In this document: positions 40,345 through 51,002 of the stretch, one piece after another
Layout of the letters: each line of letters starts with the position of its first letter
Numbering within the stretch: the stretch's first letter is position 1
Assembly: GCA_913031625.1 (NCBI GenBank)
Contig: CAJWGB010000004.1
Location: 1-64,000 of the forward strand
Length of the DNA: 64,000 bases
Reading direction: 5' to 3'
Source of the DNA: an uncultured Planctomycetaceae bacterium
GTDB lineage: Bacteria; Planctomycetota; Planctomycetia; Planctomycetales; Planctomycetaceae
The notes under the pieces: generated by a model
What the model was told of the DNA's origin: nothing
Databases searched by the model: none
The model's input: only the letters and a program-made list of their open reading frames with translations
Made by a program: the position numbers and the translations under genes

Positions 40345-43300
40345 TTGATTGAAGTGGAGAAGCTTGTTGTGGCTGCTCAGAAATCCGACATCACAGAAGC
40401 TTCCTCAACGACTCCCCGTCGACGTTGGTTGCGTCGGCTGGTTGTGCTTTTATTGATTCTGGCAGCGCTGCCATCGCTGGTCACTGTCAGTGGGACACAG
40501 CGAACACTGCTTGGGCTCGTGAGTCCTCGGCTGGCTGACGCTGTGAGTTTCGATTCTGCCATGCTGCACTGGTGGGCACCAATCGAAATCAGTGGGTTGC
40601 AGGTTGCCGATCTGTCGGTCGAAGAATCCGATCGCACGCTGCTGACCGCAGAGAGACTGGTGTCGCGTCAAACCCTGTTGAGCGTCCTCTGGTTGCAGGG
40701 AGAGGATTGTCATTTTGCGATTGAGAAACCGGTTGTTGATGTGATTGCCTCAGAGACGACGACCAACGTTCAGGCCACTCTTAATCAGCTGTTTGAGTCA
40801 TCGGACGACACTGACGATTCGTTTCCAATCAGTGTTGCGATCACAAACGGCCGGGTGCAGCTTCACACCGGTTCTTTGGAAAATCCGCAGCAGGCGGGCT
40901 CGCTGGATAATCTGAACCTCTCAATGGAGACCTCCGTCAATGGATTGGAGCAGCTGTCGCTGTCGACCGGAGTTTTGTCTCAGGTGGACGCAGTTGCAGA
41001 TTCTGACTCTCCGTCTGGTCCGCAATTGACTCATGGGGTCAATCCGAGGATTGCTCAGGTTCTGGATCGCCTGTCCTCAGATCAGCCGCTGTTGCCGGAT
41101 ACCGGGCCGAGTCACACAAGCTCCGTCGACAATCCTGCGGGAAGTCTTCGCGTCGATCTGCAGGCTGTTGACAGGGGACGCGTGTTCGTGGCAGAAGCAA
41201 CGCAGCTGGATTTGCAGGATATGGGTGTTCTGCTCAACGGACTCGTTCCGGGGCTGCAGATTTCAGGAATGATCGATGGACGCGTCGAAGCTGTGCAGGC
41301 AGCCGACCATGGTGGCTTTGCGGGGCGGATTCATTTGCTGGGAACCGACCTTGGTCTCCGGCATGCATCTTGGTCAGAGTCTGAACGACTGATTCCTGGC
41401 GCGACAGAGATTCATGGAACGCTGCTGATGACGTCTGACGCGTTGTTGCTTGAAGACCTTCGGCTGACTTCAGATGTGATGACAGCGGCCGGAAATGGAA
41501 AGGTCCGGTTACAGCCTCGCGATCCTGTCGAAACCCTCCGAGCTGCCAGCCAGACGGACATGTCAGTGGAGCAAAAGGCAGCGGTTGAGGATGCAGCCTC
41601 TGCAATGTCTGGAGTTGTTCAGATTCATGCTGAGGTCGATCTTGCAGGACTTTCGAGGATGATGCCTCAGACGCTCGGGCTGGCAGAAGGGATTGTTGTC
41701 GAGTCCGGCACGGTGGCAGTTGATCTGCGGCTCGACACGCAGTTGCCGGGTCAGTCTGACGCCGCCACGCTCAGATTTGATCGCCAGCCGCATTCGTTTC
41801 GCTGGCAGCTTGCCACACGGATTTCTCCGTTGACTGCAGTGGTTCCTCAGGATGGAGGGCAACTCAGACGTGTTCAGGTTCCATCAGTGGTCGAAGGTGC
41901 CGCAGATGGCATCTGTGACCAGGATTCAGTGGACCTTCGGAGTGCTGTTGTCAGCGGCGAATTCGGCCAGCTTACTCTGAAGCCCGAAGACGAATGGTGG
42001 ATTGTCGACGGCCGGGTAGATCCTTCGCTGATCTGGAATCAGTTGCAGCCGCTGCTTCAGCTGGATGCCCCGGGGTTCACGGGGCCTGTGACCGTCAGTA
42101 CACGGTTTCGGACGGTTGATGGTGTACACCAGTTGATGGAGACCTCGATTGATTCTTCCACATTGAATCTGTCGAGCCCTCGGCTGACTGTTGATCCCGG
42201 TCGTAACCCGCTGCGAATGGTCCAGGGACAGGCTCGTCTGCAGGGTCGCGCTGCGGCTTTGGAAACTCTCATTCAGCCATGGCATGACCTGTCATGGGTG
42301 GCTCCTGATTCTGAAGTCATTGTGCAACTCACTGGCACCGACAGGAAAAGCTTTGGGCTGCATGCTCTCATCAGGCCCTCCCCGGGACGAGCGGCAGCTA
42401 TTGATCCTGAGGCTGGTGTCCTTCGAGCGGCGAGGGCAGATCTTGAACTGACTCCGATCGCCAATGGCCGATTCCGAGTGGAAGAAGGTAAGCTGCAGAT
42501 ACCAGGTGTGACGGTTGTCGCTGAAGGGACACTCGATGCCAGCGGGCGATATGTGTTCACCGAGATGACGGCGGACGTGCAGTACGACCTAAGTCAGTTG
42601 AGCCGGCAGTTTCTGTCTTCGGTCGGGCTCCGGTTGAACGGCAGACATCAGCATCGGTTTCAGATTTCAGGGAGCCCGGAGCTGCTCATTGCTCCTGCCG
42701 GACCGAGAATTGAAGACGTTGCCCCCAGCCTTGCAGTTTCCGGTACTGTTCGTTGGGATAACGGCTGGTTCGATGGAATGTCGATTGGGCCCGGTGAGGC
42801 AGAACTGCGACTGCAGGATGGCGTGGTCAGCAGTAACCCCATTCAGACTTCTCTGGCGGGCGGATCTGTTTCAGCGCTGCCTCGGTTTGACCTGAACCGC
42901 AACATCTTCGCGCTGGCTTCCGGAAGTCGCGTTGAGAAAGTCAGTCTGACGAAAGAACTGTGTGAACACTGGCTCGGGTACGTGAGTCCCTTCCTTGCGG
43001 AATCGTCTGCGGTTGAGGGGCAGCTGTCAGCGCGGCTGAAGGGACTGGAGTATCACCTTGATCGACCGGAAGAGAGTCGGTTTCAGGGAGCCATTACAAT
43101 TCACTCGGGCAGTGCTCTGCCTGGAGGAAGCCTGCAGAAGGTGATGCAGGCCATTCAGCTGGCAACTCAGAAACAGGTTGCTGGACGTGGCGTGACACTG
43201 CCGCCGCAGCGTGTGGACGTGCAGATGTCGGGCGGAGCCATTCACCATAATGTCTTTGAAATGGACCTTGCGGGCTGGCGACTGGCGACGTCCGGCCTGG

Positions 43301-43524
43301 TTGGGCTGAATCAGCAGGTGCAGCTGACGGTCGACGTTCCTTTGGAACGGTCAACAGTCACCAGCCGCGGGAGCAGTCTTCAGATCCCGGTTCGCGGGTC
43401 AGTCAGGCAGCCTCAGGTTGATCTGCAGACGCTGTTGAGGAATGCCGGGCAACGGCAGATTCAGGACCGCATTGACCGTGAAATCGATCGAGGCCTGAAT
43501 CGGCTGCTGGACCAGTTGAGGTAG
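40345..43524 (+). CDS. Large AsmA/TamB-like envelope protein
   Basis: 1059 aa, N-terminal TM (RRLVVLLLILAALPSLVTVSG), then long beta-rich repetitive sequence; C-terminal PVRGSVRQPQVDLQTLL resembles AsmA/TamB family ends. Confidence 0.8.
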   Translation: MIEVEKLVVAAQKSDITEASSTTPRRRWLRRLVVLLLILAALPSLVTVSGTQRTLLGLVSPRLADAVSFDSAMLHWWAPIEISGLQVADLSVEESDRTLLTAERLVSRQTLLSVLWLQGEDCHFAIEKPVVDVIASETTTNVQATLNQLFESSDDTDDSFPISVAITNGRVQLHTGSLENPQQAGSLDNLNLSMETSVNGLEQLSLSTGVLSQVDAVADSDSPSGPQLTHGVNPRIAQVLDRLSSDQPLLPDTGPSHTSSVDNPAGSLRVDLQAVDRGRVFVAEATQLDLQDMGVLLNGLVPGLQISGMIDGRVEAVQAADHGGFAGRIHLLGTDLGLRHASWSESERLIPGATEIHGTLLMTSDALLLEDLRLTSDVMTAAGNGKVRLQPRDPVETLRAASQTDMSVEQKAAVEDAASAMSGVVQIHAEVDLAGLSRMMPQTLGLAEGIVVESGTVAVDLRLDTQLPGQSDAATLRFDRQPHSFRWQLATRISPLTAVVPQDGGQLRRVQVPSVVEGAADGICDQDSVDLRSAVVSGEFGQLTLKPEDEWWIVDGRVDPSLIWNQLQPLLQLDAPGFTGPVTVSTRFRTVDGVHQLMETSIDSSTLNLSSPRLTVDPGRNPLRMVQGQARLQGRAAALETLIQPWHDLSWVAPDSEVIVQLTGTDRKSFGLHALIRPSPGRAAAIDPEAGVLRAARADLELTPIANGRFRVEEGKLQIPGVTVVAEGTLDASGRYVFTEMTADVQYDLSQLSRQFLSSVGLRLNGRHQHRFQISGSPELLIAPAGPRIEDVAPSLAVSGTVRWDNGWFDGMSIGPGEAELRLQDGVVSSNPIQTSLAGGSVSALPRFDLNRNIFALASGSRVEKVSLTKELCEHWLGYVSPFLAESSAVEGQLSARLKGLEYHLDRPEESRFQGAITIHSGSALPGGSLQKVMQAIQLATQKQVAGRGVTLPPQRVDVQMSGGAIHHNVFEMDLAGWRLATSGLVGLNQQVQLTVDVPLERSTVTSRGSSLQIPVRGSVRQPQVDLQTLLRNAGQRQIQDRIDREIDRGLNRLLDQLR

Positions 43525-43926
43525 TGTGTGGGCGAATCAGCGTGTGCGCGTGTGCGCATCAGCGTCTGATTGCTGCATGGGTCATGCGACTGAATCGGAA
43601 TTCGCCTAAGATACGCAGCCGCGCTGCGTATTGGTTGTTGCAGCGACTACAAGGGTCACGTGAACTCTTCTTTCGTAGACGATGCCTGTGGCAGTCATGA
43701 CATGCGTCGCGATTTCGAGTCTGTTACCAGCTGTACGCTGGTCATTGTGGCCACACTGGCGGCCATCGTGCCGACGTTAATTGGGACTGATAGCGGAGAC
43801 AGCAATCTGGTGGCATTCAATCTGAACGGACCGAGCCCGAGTTCATGGCGTTGTGTCTGGAAGTGGTGAATGTCTACCTGACTGCTACGATGCTGGTTTG
43901 AATAAGTTCTGGAAGAGAGATAAGAG

Positions 43927-44247
43927 ATGATCATCACGAATACGGAAACGATTGCCGGGTATGAGATTTCGGAAGTCCTCGGCATCGTTCAGGGGAACAC
44001 TGTACGTGCGAAGCATGCCGGTAGAGATATTGCAGCCGGCCTGAAGAACCTTGTCGGCGGGGAGCTGAAGGGATACACCGAACTGCTGACCGAATCTCGA
44101 CGGGAAGCGTTGGAGCGAATGATGGCTCAGGCACAGCAGCTGGGAGCGAACGCCGTCGTGAACATCCGATTTACGACCAGTGCTGTGACTTCAGGGGCCG
44201 CGGAAATGTATGCCTATGGCACTGCAGTTGTTGCAGACCCGGTTTGA
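43927..44247 (+). CDS. YbjQ/UPF0145 family protein
   Basis: MIITNTETIAGYEISEVLGIVQGNTVRAKHAGRDIAAGLKNLVGGELKGYTELLTESRREALERMMAQAQQLGANAVVNIRF. Confidence 0.95.
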   Translation: MIITNTETIAGYEISEVLGIVQGNTVRAKHAGRDIAAGLKNLVGGELKGYTELLTESRREALERMMAQAQQLGANAVVNIRFTTSAVTSGAAEMYAYGTAVVADPV

Positions 44248-44295
44248 GTCTGAACCTGAATCCTCTCACTGGTCTCTTTACTCAGGACTGTCACA

Positions 44296-44781
44296 ATGGG
44301 TAATTTGTTAATAGTCGGGCTTCAGTTGCTCATGTTCGCTGGGCCATTGTTCATTTTTGGTGTGATCATTGGCCGGACAGTGGAGAAGCGGCATTTTCGA
44401 AGAATCGAAGAGCGTGAACGAGAAACATCAGACGTTCTGATCACACAGCTAAAGTCATTTCCGATGGCCGACCGAGCAGATCCATCAGCCACCGTCGTGA
44501 TGGCAGAAGTCGTGATTGGCAGCGACTATTTGAAGTCGTTCTTCGCCAAATGGCGCAACATTTTCGGGGGCGAAATCAAGTCGTTTCAGACGCTGCAGGA
44601 ACGGGCAAAGCGAGAAGTTATTCTGCGCTTGGTTGATCAGACGCTGGATCATGGGTTGAACGCCATCTGCAACGTTCGCATCAATGCGGCAGACATCGGC
44701 GGCAATACCATGGGGGGCAAGAACAAAATTCCGATGGCTGCAGTGATCGCAACCGGCACTGCTTATCGGGCGGCCAGATGA
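44296..44781 (+). CDS. Membrane-anchored YbjQ-like protein
   Basis: N-terminal TM (LLIVGLQLLMFAGPLFIFGVIIG) followed by degenerate YbjQ fold: FFAKWRNIFGGEIKSFQTLQERAKREVILRLVDQTLDHGLNAICNVRI. Confidence 0.85.
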   Translation: MGNLLIVGLQLLMFAGPLFIFGVIIGRTVEKRHFRRIEERERETSDVLITQLKSFPMADRADPSATVVMAEVVIGSDYLKSFFAKWRNIFGGEIKSFQTLQERAKREVILRLVDQTLDHGLNAICNVRINAADIGGNTMGGKNKIPMAAVIATGTAYRAAR

Positions 44782-45614
44782 GCGGCTCGGATTCTGCTGC
44801 AGAAGATGAGTGGTTTGATGGTTCATCTGATGAGTCGTCTCCGTTTGACGCTCCGGAATCCAGTGCTCCTCCGCCGCAACGGATCACGAATGATCCGTCC
44901 GTCTTTGAAGAGCCGTGGATGCGCACTGGAAACTCGGTCATGCACGGCCGTCCTGAGTCTCCTGAGGTTCCGGGGGAAGCTGACCCTGAATCTTCCGTCT
45001 GGGACGAGCCCGGACTTTCGCTGCAGTTGTCTGGCGACATTCCAGCTGACGGACTGACATGGCATCGCTGGGCTGAGCAGAACCAGGCCCGCACATCGCT
45101 TACGACTTCGCTCGGAGTCACGCTGCTGGTCGCGATTTGTTCCGGTCTGTTGGCGATCCTCGGCACACTGATTATTCAGGCGGGGGGAGGTAATGCGTTT
45201 GTGTTGCTGGCGATTGGCGCGCCAATCGTGGAGGAGACGATGAAGATCGGGCTTACGATCTGGGTGGTCGAGAAACGGCCATGGCTGTTCCGTTGGCGTG
45301 GGCAGATTCTTTTGTGCGGCATGTGCTCCGGAATGGTGTTTGCAGCAATTGAAAATGTCATCTACCTCACGATCCTGATTCCCAATCCGTCTGCCGCAAT
45401 TGTGACCTGGAGATGGACGGTCTGTGTCTTGCTGCACACCGGATGCAGCAGTCTTGCGGCGCTTGGAGCGACTCGCGTTTGGTCGGAGTCTCGGCGGCTG
45501 CAACGGCAGCCACAGTTGTCTGATGGAGCCGCATGGATCGTGGCAGCGATGCTGTGTCACGGGATTTACAACACGGCTGCACTCGTTCTTGCATGGGCCG
45601 GTCACACTTTTTAG
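44778..45614 (+). CDS. PrsW-family (M82-like) intramembrane metalloprotease-like protein
   Basis: Multi-TM with IVEETMKIG (EExxK), FAAIENVIYL, LLHTGCSSLAALG and MLCHGIYNTAALVLAW. Start overlaps the previous stop (ATGA). Confidence 0.82.
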   Translation: MSGSDSAAEDEWFDGSSDESSPFDAPESSAPPPQRITNDPSVFEEPWMRTGNSVMHGRPESPEVPGEADPESSVWDEPGLSLQLSGDIPADGLTWHRWAEQNQARTSLTTSLGVTLLVAICSGLLAILGTLIIQAGGGNAFVLLAIGAPIVEETMKIGLTIWVVEKRPWLFRWRGQILLCGMCSGMVFAAIENVIYLTILIPNPSAAIVTWRWTVCVLLHTGCSSLAALGATRVWSESRRLQRQPQLSDGAAWIVAAMLCHGIYNTAALVLAWAGHTF

Positions 45615-45829
45615 TTCACAATCCGCAGCAGCGGGTTGATGCAGTGGCATCGTGTTGCCCCGGTCTGGTCGCCCGGTGACAGCGAAATGGCGGCAAATTC
45701 CATCGCGGGACGCGTGGGGCGGCCGCTCTGAACTCCCCAAATGTGGGGGTTCAGCCTTGAGCGGAACAATCACGTTCCCATAAATTGCGGGCTGATGAGA
45801 TTCGGATCCAACCTGGCACGGACGCTGGC

Positions 45830-46555
45830 ATGAAGATTAGAAATCGATTTCTGAACTGGTGCATTGCCAGTGCAGCCACATTGATTTTCCGAACCCTGTT
45901 TCTGACAGTCCGTGCGGAGTATCCGCGACTCGCTGACAGTGCGAGCCCCTACATCCCGCCAAAGGGTGACAGGCGATTCTGTTTTTGCCTCTGGCATGAC
46001 GCAATCGTGGCCTGTCTTTTCTCATCCCGGACCTACAACCTTGCGGCGCTAATCAGTCGTCATCAGGACGGCTCGTATCTGACCTACGCCATTCGCAAAC
46101 TGGGACTGTTTCCCGTTCGAGGATCGGCCAGCCGAGGCGGCGCTCAGGCAACGAAACAGCTCATTGAGCAACCCGACCTCCACGTGTGTATTACGCCGGA
46201 TGGTCCTCGGGGGCCGCGTCGCGAAATGAAGGATGGAATCGTATTCCTTGCGTCGCGCACCGGGCGCTCCATTGTGCCTGGCGCCGTTACGGCCACCCGC
46301 TACTGGGCTGCGCCTGCCGGATGGTCAGACCTGTTGATTCCCAAACCGTTTTCCACGGTGATCATGCTGGCAGGAGACCCCATTGAGGTTCCTCCTGATC
46401 TGACCCGGGAAGAGATCTCAGAGGTAACGACTCAGGTTCAGCGCGAAATGGACCGCCTTGAGGCCATCGTTCAGCGGTATGTCGACGGTGATGTGGCCGC
46501 GATTAACGATGTTTCTCGCGATTCCGGAGAGACGACGTCAGCGGCTGCTGCATAG
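45830..46555 (+). CDS. DUF374 lysophospholipid acyltransferase-like protein
   Basis: FCLWHDAIVACLF, LISRHQDGSYLTYAIRKLGLFPVRGSASRGGAQATKQLI, ITPDGPRGPRREMKDGIVFLASRTGRSIVP. Confidence 0.93.
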   Translation: MKIRNRFLNWCIASAATLIFRTLFLTVRAEYPRLADSASPYIPPKGDRRFCFCLWHDAIVACLFSSRTYNLAALISRHQDGSYLTYAIRKLGLFPVRGSASRGGAQATKQLIEQPDLHVCITPDGPRGPRREMKDGIVFLASRTGRSIVPGAVTATRYWAAPAGWSDLLIPKPFSTVIMLAGDPIEVPPDLTREEISEVTTQVQREMDRLEAIVQRYVDGDVAAINDVSRDSGETTSAAAA

Positions 46556-46646
46556 TGGCAGTTCGACGAACGGCCCAAATTGTTTCCCACGCACGGCATT
46601 TGCCGTACCCGGAAACCGCAGCATTCTTTGGGGTGGCGTAATGCAG

Positions 46647-48422
46647 CTATTGGCGAGTCCGAGATTGCCAGCCATCGGCGGATGTCTGGCGAATCACTGA
46701 ACGACGCTCGGACGAAGGCCTTGCCTGTACTGGTGGAAGCAATCCACGCTGTTGCACCGCCCCCGCCTTGCCACTGCCGGTGGTCGCCAGCCGCGCGGCT
46801 GGAAGTGTGGGAAGCGCGCCTGATCGAGTTCCGACTACAACAGGGTTGTACGGCGAATAGGCTGTGGGCGGAGTTGGGAAACAGTTCACGCTCTTCCCAC
46901 GCGTTTCATAAAACTCACTGGCACTGGGCAGTTCCGCTTCGACCTGTCGGCGATCGACAGGTGTCAGAGGTCCATAGACAATGGGCGATAATGCCCGCTG
47001 CACCTCCATCTGGTGACGGTATTGTGCGGTTTCGCCGTACGGAACAACCCTGGGTACGAGCGCGATGATAATCTCGGTTCGATCACGCAGGTATGTTCGA
47101 CGCTGGAACAGTTTGCCAACTCCAGGTACGTCACCCAGCCATGGCAGCTTCGACTGCTGATCCGACTTCTCTTCTGTGATAAGTCCTCCGATCACCATAG
47201 CATGACCGGATGGCATGAGGACGGTACTCTCGACTTCTGTCGTATCTGAGTCCGGCAGATTTGTTGTTGGGTTAATCCGACCGCTCGATACTTCGGGCTT
47301 TACCTTCATCAGGACCTTGCCGTCCCCGCTGATCGTCGGCGTCACGGTGAGGACAACACCAAGGTCCAGGAAGTTCACCTGCTGCAACGTACTGGTTTGA
47401 GTGGTCGTTGTGGTGAGGTAGCCGAGACTCTCACCGATTTGAATTCGAGCCTGTTGGCCATTGACCGCCAGTACTTTGGGAGATGCCAGGGTCTTCGCAT
47501 CTGTGGACTGCTTAATCAACTCCACAATTGCGTCCAGGCGACGTCCGTTGAGATTCAGGACAAACGCAGGGCTGGCAGTTGCACTGGCCAGCCCGTTGGC
47601 CTGCAGGGCGAGCGTCCCGTTGTTGATCCCAATGATGTCCGTCAGATTTACACCGTGCCGATCGTCGTCCCGGAGGTTGACCTGCAGGACATAGGCTTCG
47701 ATCAGCACCTGTGCGGGTGGAACGTCTGCTGTGCGAATGTACTTTTTGACGCGTGCAATATATTCAGGCAGGTCTTCGACAACGAGTTCTTCGCGAGTCC
47801 GGCGATTGTCTTCCAGATCGATTTCTGTGATCGAGGTCTGGCCAACAGGAGACAGCAGCGCAGAGACAGTCTTGTCAATGTCCGACGCGGATGCGTAGTT
47901 GAGGCGAAAGACTTCTACCTCTCGTCCCTGGACAATCGGCGGCAGCTTAGTCTCGGCGGTAACGGGCGAAACGAGGATGATCCCCCGCCGTTCCACCCAG
48001 CGGTATCCGTTGATGTGGAGAAGAGCATCGAGTGCGTCACTCAACGGGATATTGTTCAGGGTGATCGATACCTGTCCTGAAACTCCACCAGATGCGACGA
48101 CGTTCTTCTCCATTTCCTGTGCGAGCGTATTGAGGACCACCTCCAGCGGCGCACTGCGAATAAACATGGAAACTCGATCGTCTCCGGATCGCGTGATGAC
48201 ATTACCTTCCGCAAGCGTATTTGCGAGGGCCATTTTGATGCGGGTCGGTCCTGCGGCCTCACCTTCTCGAAAGCCCATCGTTCGCACGGGTTGTGGACGC
48301 TGTAACCCATCCTGACCCGGCAGCGGCGTGATGTTGATCAGCAGAAAACAGACCAGTGAGAACGCTGACGGAAGCGTCCTGAAGGGTGTTGGGGACAGGT
48401 TGGGCTTTGAGTGTTGCGTCAC
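46647..48422 (-). CDS. Secretin family protein (type II/III secretion or type IV pilus like)
   Basis: NIPLSDALDALLHINGYRW (STN/N1 like), SPKVLAVNGQQARIQIGESLGY, VLTVTPTISGDGKVLMKVKPEVSSG, GHAMVIGGLITEEKSDQQSKLPWLGDVPGVGKLFQRRTYLRDRTEIIIALVPRVV. Confidence 0.94.
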   Translation of the reverse strand: MTQHSKPNLSPTPFRTLPSAFSLVCFLLINITPLPGQDGLQRPQPVRTMGFREGEAAGPTRIKMALANTLAEGNVITRSGDDRVSMFIRSAPLEVVLNTLAQEMEKNVVASGGVSGQVSITLNNIPLSDALDALLHINGYRWVERRGIILVSPVTAETKLPPIVQGREVEVFRLNYASASDIDKTVSALLSPVGQTSITEIDLEDNRRTREELVVEDLPEYIARVKKYIRTADVPPAQVLIEAYVLQVNLRDDDRHGVNLTDIIGINNGTLALQANGLASATASPAFVLNLNGRRLDAIVELIKQSTDAKTLASPKVLAVNGQQARIQIGESLGYLTTTTTQTSTLQQVNFLDLGVVLTVTPTISGDGKVLMKVKPEVSSGRINPTTNLPDSDTTEVESTVLMPSGHAMVIGGLITEEKSDQQSKLPWLGDVPGVGKLFQRRTYLRDRTEIIIALVPRVVPYGETAQYRHQMEVQRALSPIVYGPLTPVDRRQVEAELPSASEFYETRGKSVNCFPTPPTAYSPYNPVVVGTRSGALPTLPAARLATTGSGKAGAVQQRGLLPPVQARPSSERRSVIRQTSADGWQSRTRQ

Positions 48423-48674
48423 GATGGAGCCTCAGGCTGTGGGCGCGGATTGAGAGCGACCACACTCCTGTTCATCGGCCTGCAGACTCGACAGATTCGG
48501 AATTTCCGATAAAACCGATCCACCCATCATCGGTTGCCTGGTCTTCCACCTGTCACATGGGGACGATGGGGGAAAACACTTCTGTGCTCGGCAGTTTCTG
48601 CCGATTCCAGACCGTATTGTGTCTGGATTTGATGTGCCTTTCGCCTGCACGGCGATCATTTCAATGGATGATTC

Positions 48675-50990
48675 ATGACTTCACTTACTCGACGACTGGC
48701 GCTCAAACTGTTTGGCGCAGGATCAGCCGCCACTGCACTCCCGGTTTCCGGCGCAACTGTTGAGCCGATCAGCCCTCAGACGCAGAATTACTTTCATTCA
48801 GACTGGAACGTCAGCAATGACCGTGTCTGGCTGGGAGAGGATTATTGGGCAAACCCGATGGAGGGCTGGCGAATTGTCGACGGAGCAGCGGAATGCCAGA
48901 CAGGGGGAGGCGACCGAAATATTCACCTCATCACTCACCAGGTCACACGTCCCGGTGAATTCGTGATGTCGGTCAGAGTTCAACGCGTAGAGGTTCTGAA
49001 AAAGGACGGTGGCGCAGGCTTCAGGATTGGAATCAAGTCAGAACTTGATGAGTACCGGAGCAACCTGTTTGCGAAGTCCGGAATCGTGGCTGGAGTAATC
49101 GATGGTAATCTGCAGATTGGCAGAAAGCAGACGCCACTTAAAGACGGCGACTCCGGTCAACTCCTGCGTTTACATGGGAAACCTTCCGGCGAATCAATTG
49201 AGCTGACTCTTTCGTCTGTGACCGACGACGGTAAGGTCCGGACCACCGCGACCACCAAAGTTCCTCAGCAGGCAGTCATGGGGAATGTCGCCCTGGTGAA
49301 TAATTTTGATTCGTCCCTCAAACCGGCTCAGGGTGGACGCTACCGCTTCAGCAACTGGACTGTGGGGGGCAGTGCATTTACGGTCGATCACACTCGACGA
49401 TTCGGCGCCATCCTCTGGTCAATGTACACGCTTAGTGACTCTCGATCTGATGAGGGCTTCGTCATGAAGATCTCTGCTCTGTTGCCACCACTCGGTGCAC
49501 GTGACAACGACTCCGTGGAGTTGCAGGTCGATCGTGAAGGGAACTGGAAGTCCCTTGGTCACGCGAGACTGGACCGTGATGCATGGACAGCAACATTCCG
49601 CGTCAGTAACTGGGATGAAACACGCGAGCACCGTTACCGTCTCGTGTACCAGGAACAAAAGACAAACAAGACAGTTCGCACGAGCGAGTGGACAGGAGTC
49701 ATCAAAGCCAATCCCTCCGGTCGTCCGTTGCGTCTTGGTGCCTTAACGTGTCAGAACCACTACGGATTTCCGTACGCACCTGTGGCCGACAATGTCGTGA
49801 AGCTCGACCCGGATATGTTGTACTTCTCCGGAGATCAGCTTTATGAGAGCCATGGGGGCTATGGCTTGATCCGTGATCCTGCCGGGCCGGCTATCCTTAA
49901 TTATCTGCGTAAGTTTTACATGTTTGGACTGGCGTTTCGCGAAGCGCTCAGGGATCGACCAACCGTATGCATTCCCGATGACCACGATGTCTTCCAGGGC
50001 AATATCTGGGGAGAAGGTGGCGCTGCGATGAAGGGGATCGATAAAGGGGCTTCATCCAAAGGCGGCTATCGCGAACCTGCGCGAATGGTGAACGTCGTCC
50101 ACCGGACCTGTGCCGCTCACCATCCGGACTATTTTGATCCGACTCCGTGCGAGCAGGATATCAGTGTCTATTACGGAGACATGGTCTACGGGGATGTCAG
50201 CTTCGCGATTCTGGGCGACCGACAATTCAAGAGTGGTCCGGAACGAGTCGAAACCGGGAGTGGACGCGCCGATCATGTGCGTGACCGAGACGTTGACACG
50301 CTGCATCTGGACAAACCAGGCCTCATTCTGCTTGGCGAGCGGCAGGAAGAATTCCTCGAGCACTGGGTCGATGACTGGCGGGGGCACTCCATGAAGGTGC
50401 TTCTCAGTCAGACTGTATTCTCCGGGGTCGCAACACATCACGGCGGATTCAACGGCTATCTCAAAGCAGACCTCGACTCAGGTGGCTGGCCTCAGACCCC
50501 AAGGAATAACACGGTCCGTCTGCTTGCAAAGGGGATGCCTCTGCATATCAACGGCGACCAGCACCTGACGACTCTGTCACAGTATGGCGCTGACGAACAG
50601 CGGGACAGTTGCTGGAGTTTCTGTACTCCCGCGATTGCTGCCGGATATCCGCGCTGGTGGCGACCCGACGAAATTGATATGCCGCATGAGAATCGTCCCA
50701 AACATGGACTGCCCAACACAGGAGAGTTTCTGGACGGATTTGGTAACAAGGTGTACGTCTATGCTGTTGGCAACCCGGTCGTGGGTAAGGCAAAGAACCG
50801 CTATGAACGAGCCCACGAGAAAGGGAGTGGTTTTGGCCTTGTCACAATCGACACCGAGAAGAAGACCTACACTCTGGACTCCTTTCGATTTCTGATTGAC
50901 CCCACCGACGGCAATCCAGAGAACCAGTTCCCTGGCTGGCCTGTCACCATTCATCAGGAAGAGAATGGCGGCAGGAACCGACTGGGGTAA
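48675..50990 (+). CDS. Tat-exported PhoD-like alkaline phosphatase/metallophosphatase with N-terminal jelly-roll-like extension
   Basis: Tat-like [91 protein letters not shown]. Confidence 0.88.
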   Translation: MTSLTRRLALKLFGAGSAATALPVSGATVEPISPQTQNYFHSDWNVSNDRVWLGEDYWANPMEGWRIVDGAAECQTGGGDRNIHLITHQVTRPGEFVMSVRVQRVEVLKKDGGAGFRIGIKSELDEYRSNLFAKSGIVAGVIDGNLQIGRKQTPLKDGDSGQLLRLHGKPSGESIELTLSSVTDDGKVRTTATTKVPQQAVMGNVALVNNFDSSLKPAQGGRYRFSNWTVGGSAFTVDHTRRFGAILWSMYTLSDSRSDEGFVMKISALLPPLGARDNDSVELQVDREGNWKSLGHARLDRDAWTATFRVSNWDETREHRYRLVYQEQKTNKTVRTSEWTGVIKANPSGRPLRLGALTCQNHYGFPYAPVADNVVKLDPDMLYFSGDQLYESHGGYGLIRDPAGPAILNYLRKFYMFGLAFREALRDRPTVCIPDDHDVFQGNIWGEGGAAMKGIDKGASSKGGYREPARMVNVVHRTCAAHHPDYFDPTPCEQDISVYYGDMVYGDVSFAILGDRQFKSGPERVETGSGRADHVRDRDVDTLHLDKPGLILLGERQEEFLEHWVDDWRGHSMKVLLSQTVFSGVATHHGGFNGYLKADLDSGGWPQTPRNNTVRLLAKGMPLHINGDQHLTTLSQYGADEQRDSCWSFCTPAIAAGYPRWWRPDEIDMPHENRPKHGLPNTGEFLDGFGNKVYVYAVGNPVVGKAKNRYERAHEKGSGFGLVTIDTEKKTYTLDSFRFLIDPTDGNPENQFPGWPVTIHQEENGGRNRLG

Positions 50991-51002
50991 CGGAACCAAC
51001 GC

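Noticed and set aside
43530-43570. GTGTGCGCG-type repeat and atcagcg direct repeats
   Set aside because: Too short and only two copies; no sign of a CRISPR array or functional tandem repeat.
44823-45773. 316 aa minus-strand ORF over the PrsW-like gene
   Set aside because: Antisense shadow; composition rich in His/Arg/Pro, no recognisable motif, and the plus-strand frame has clear TM and protease motifs.
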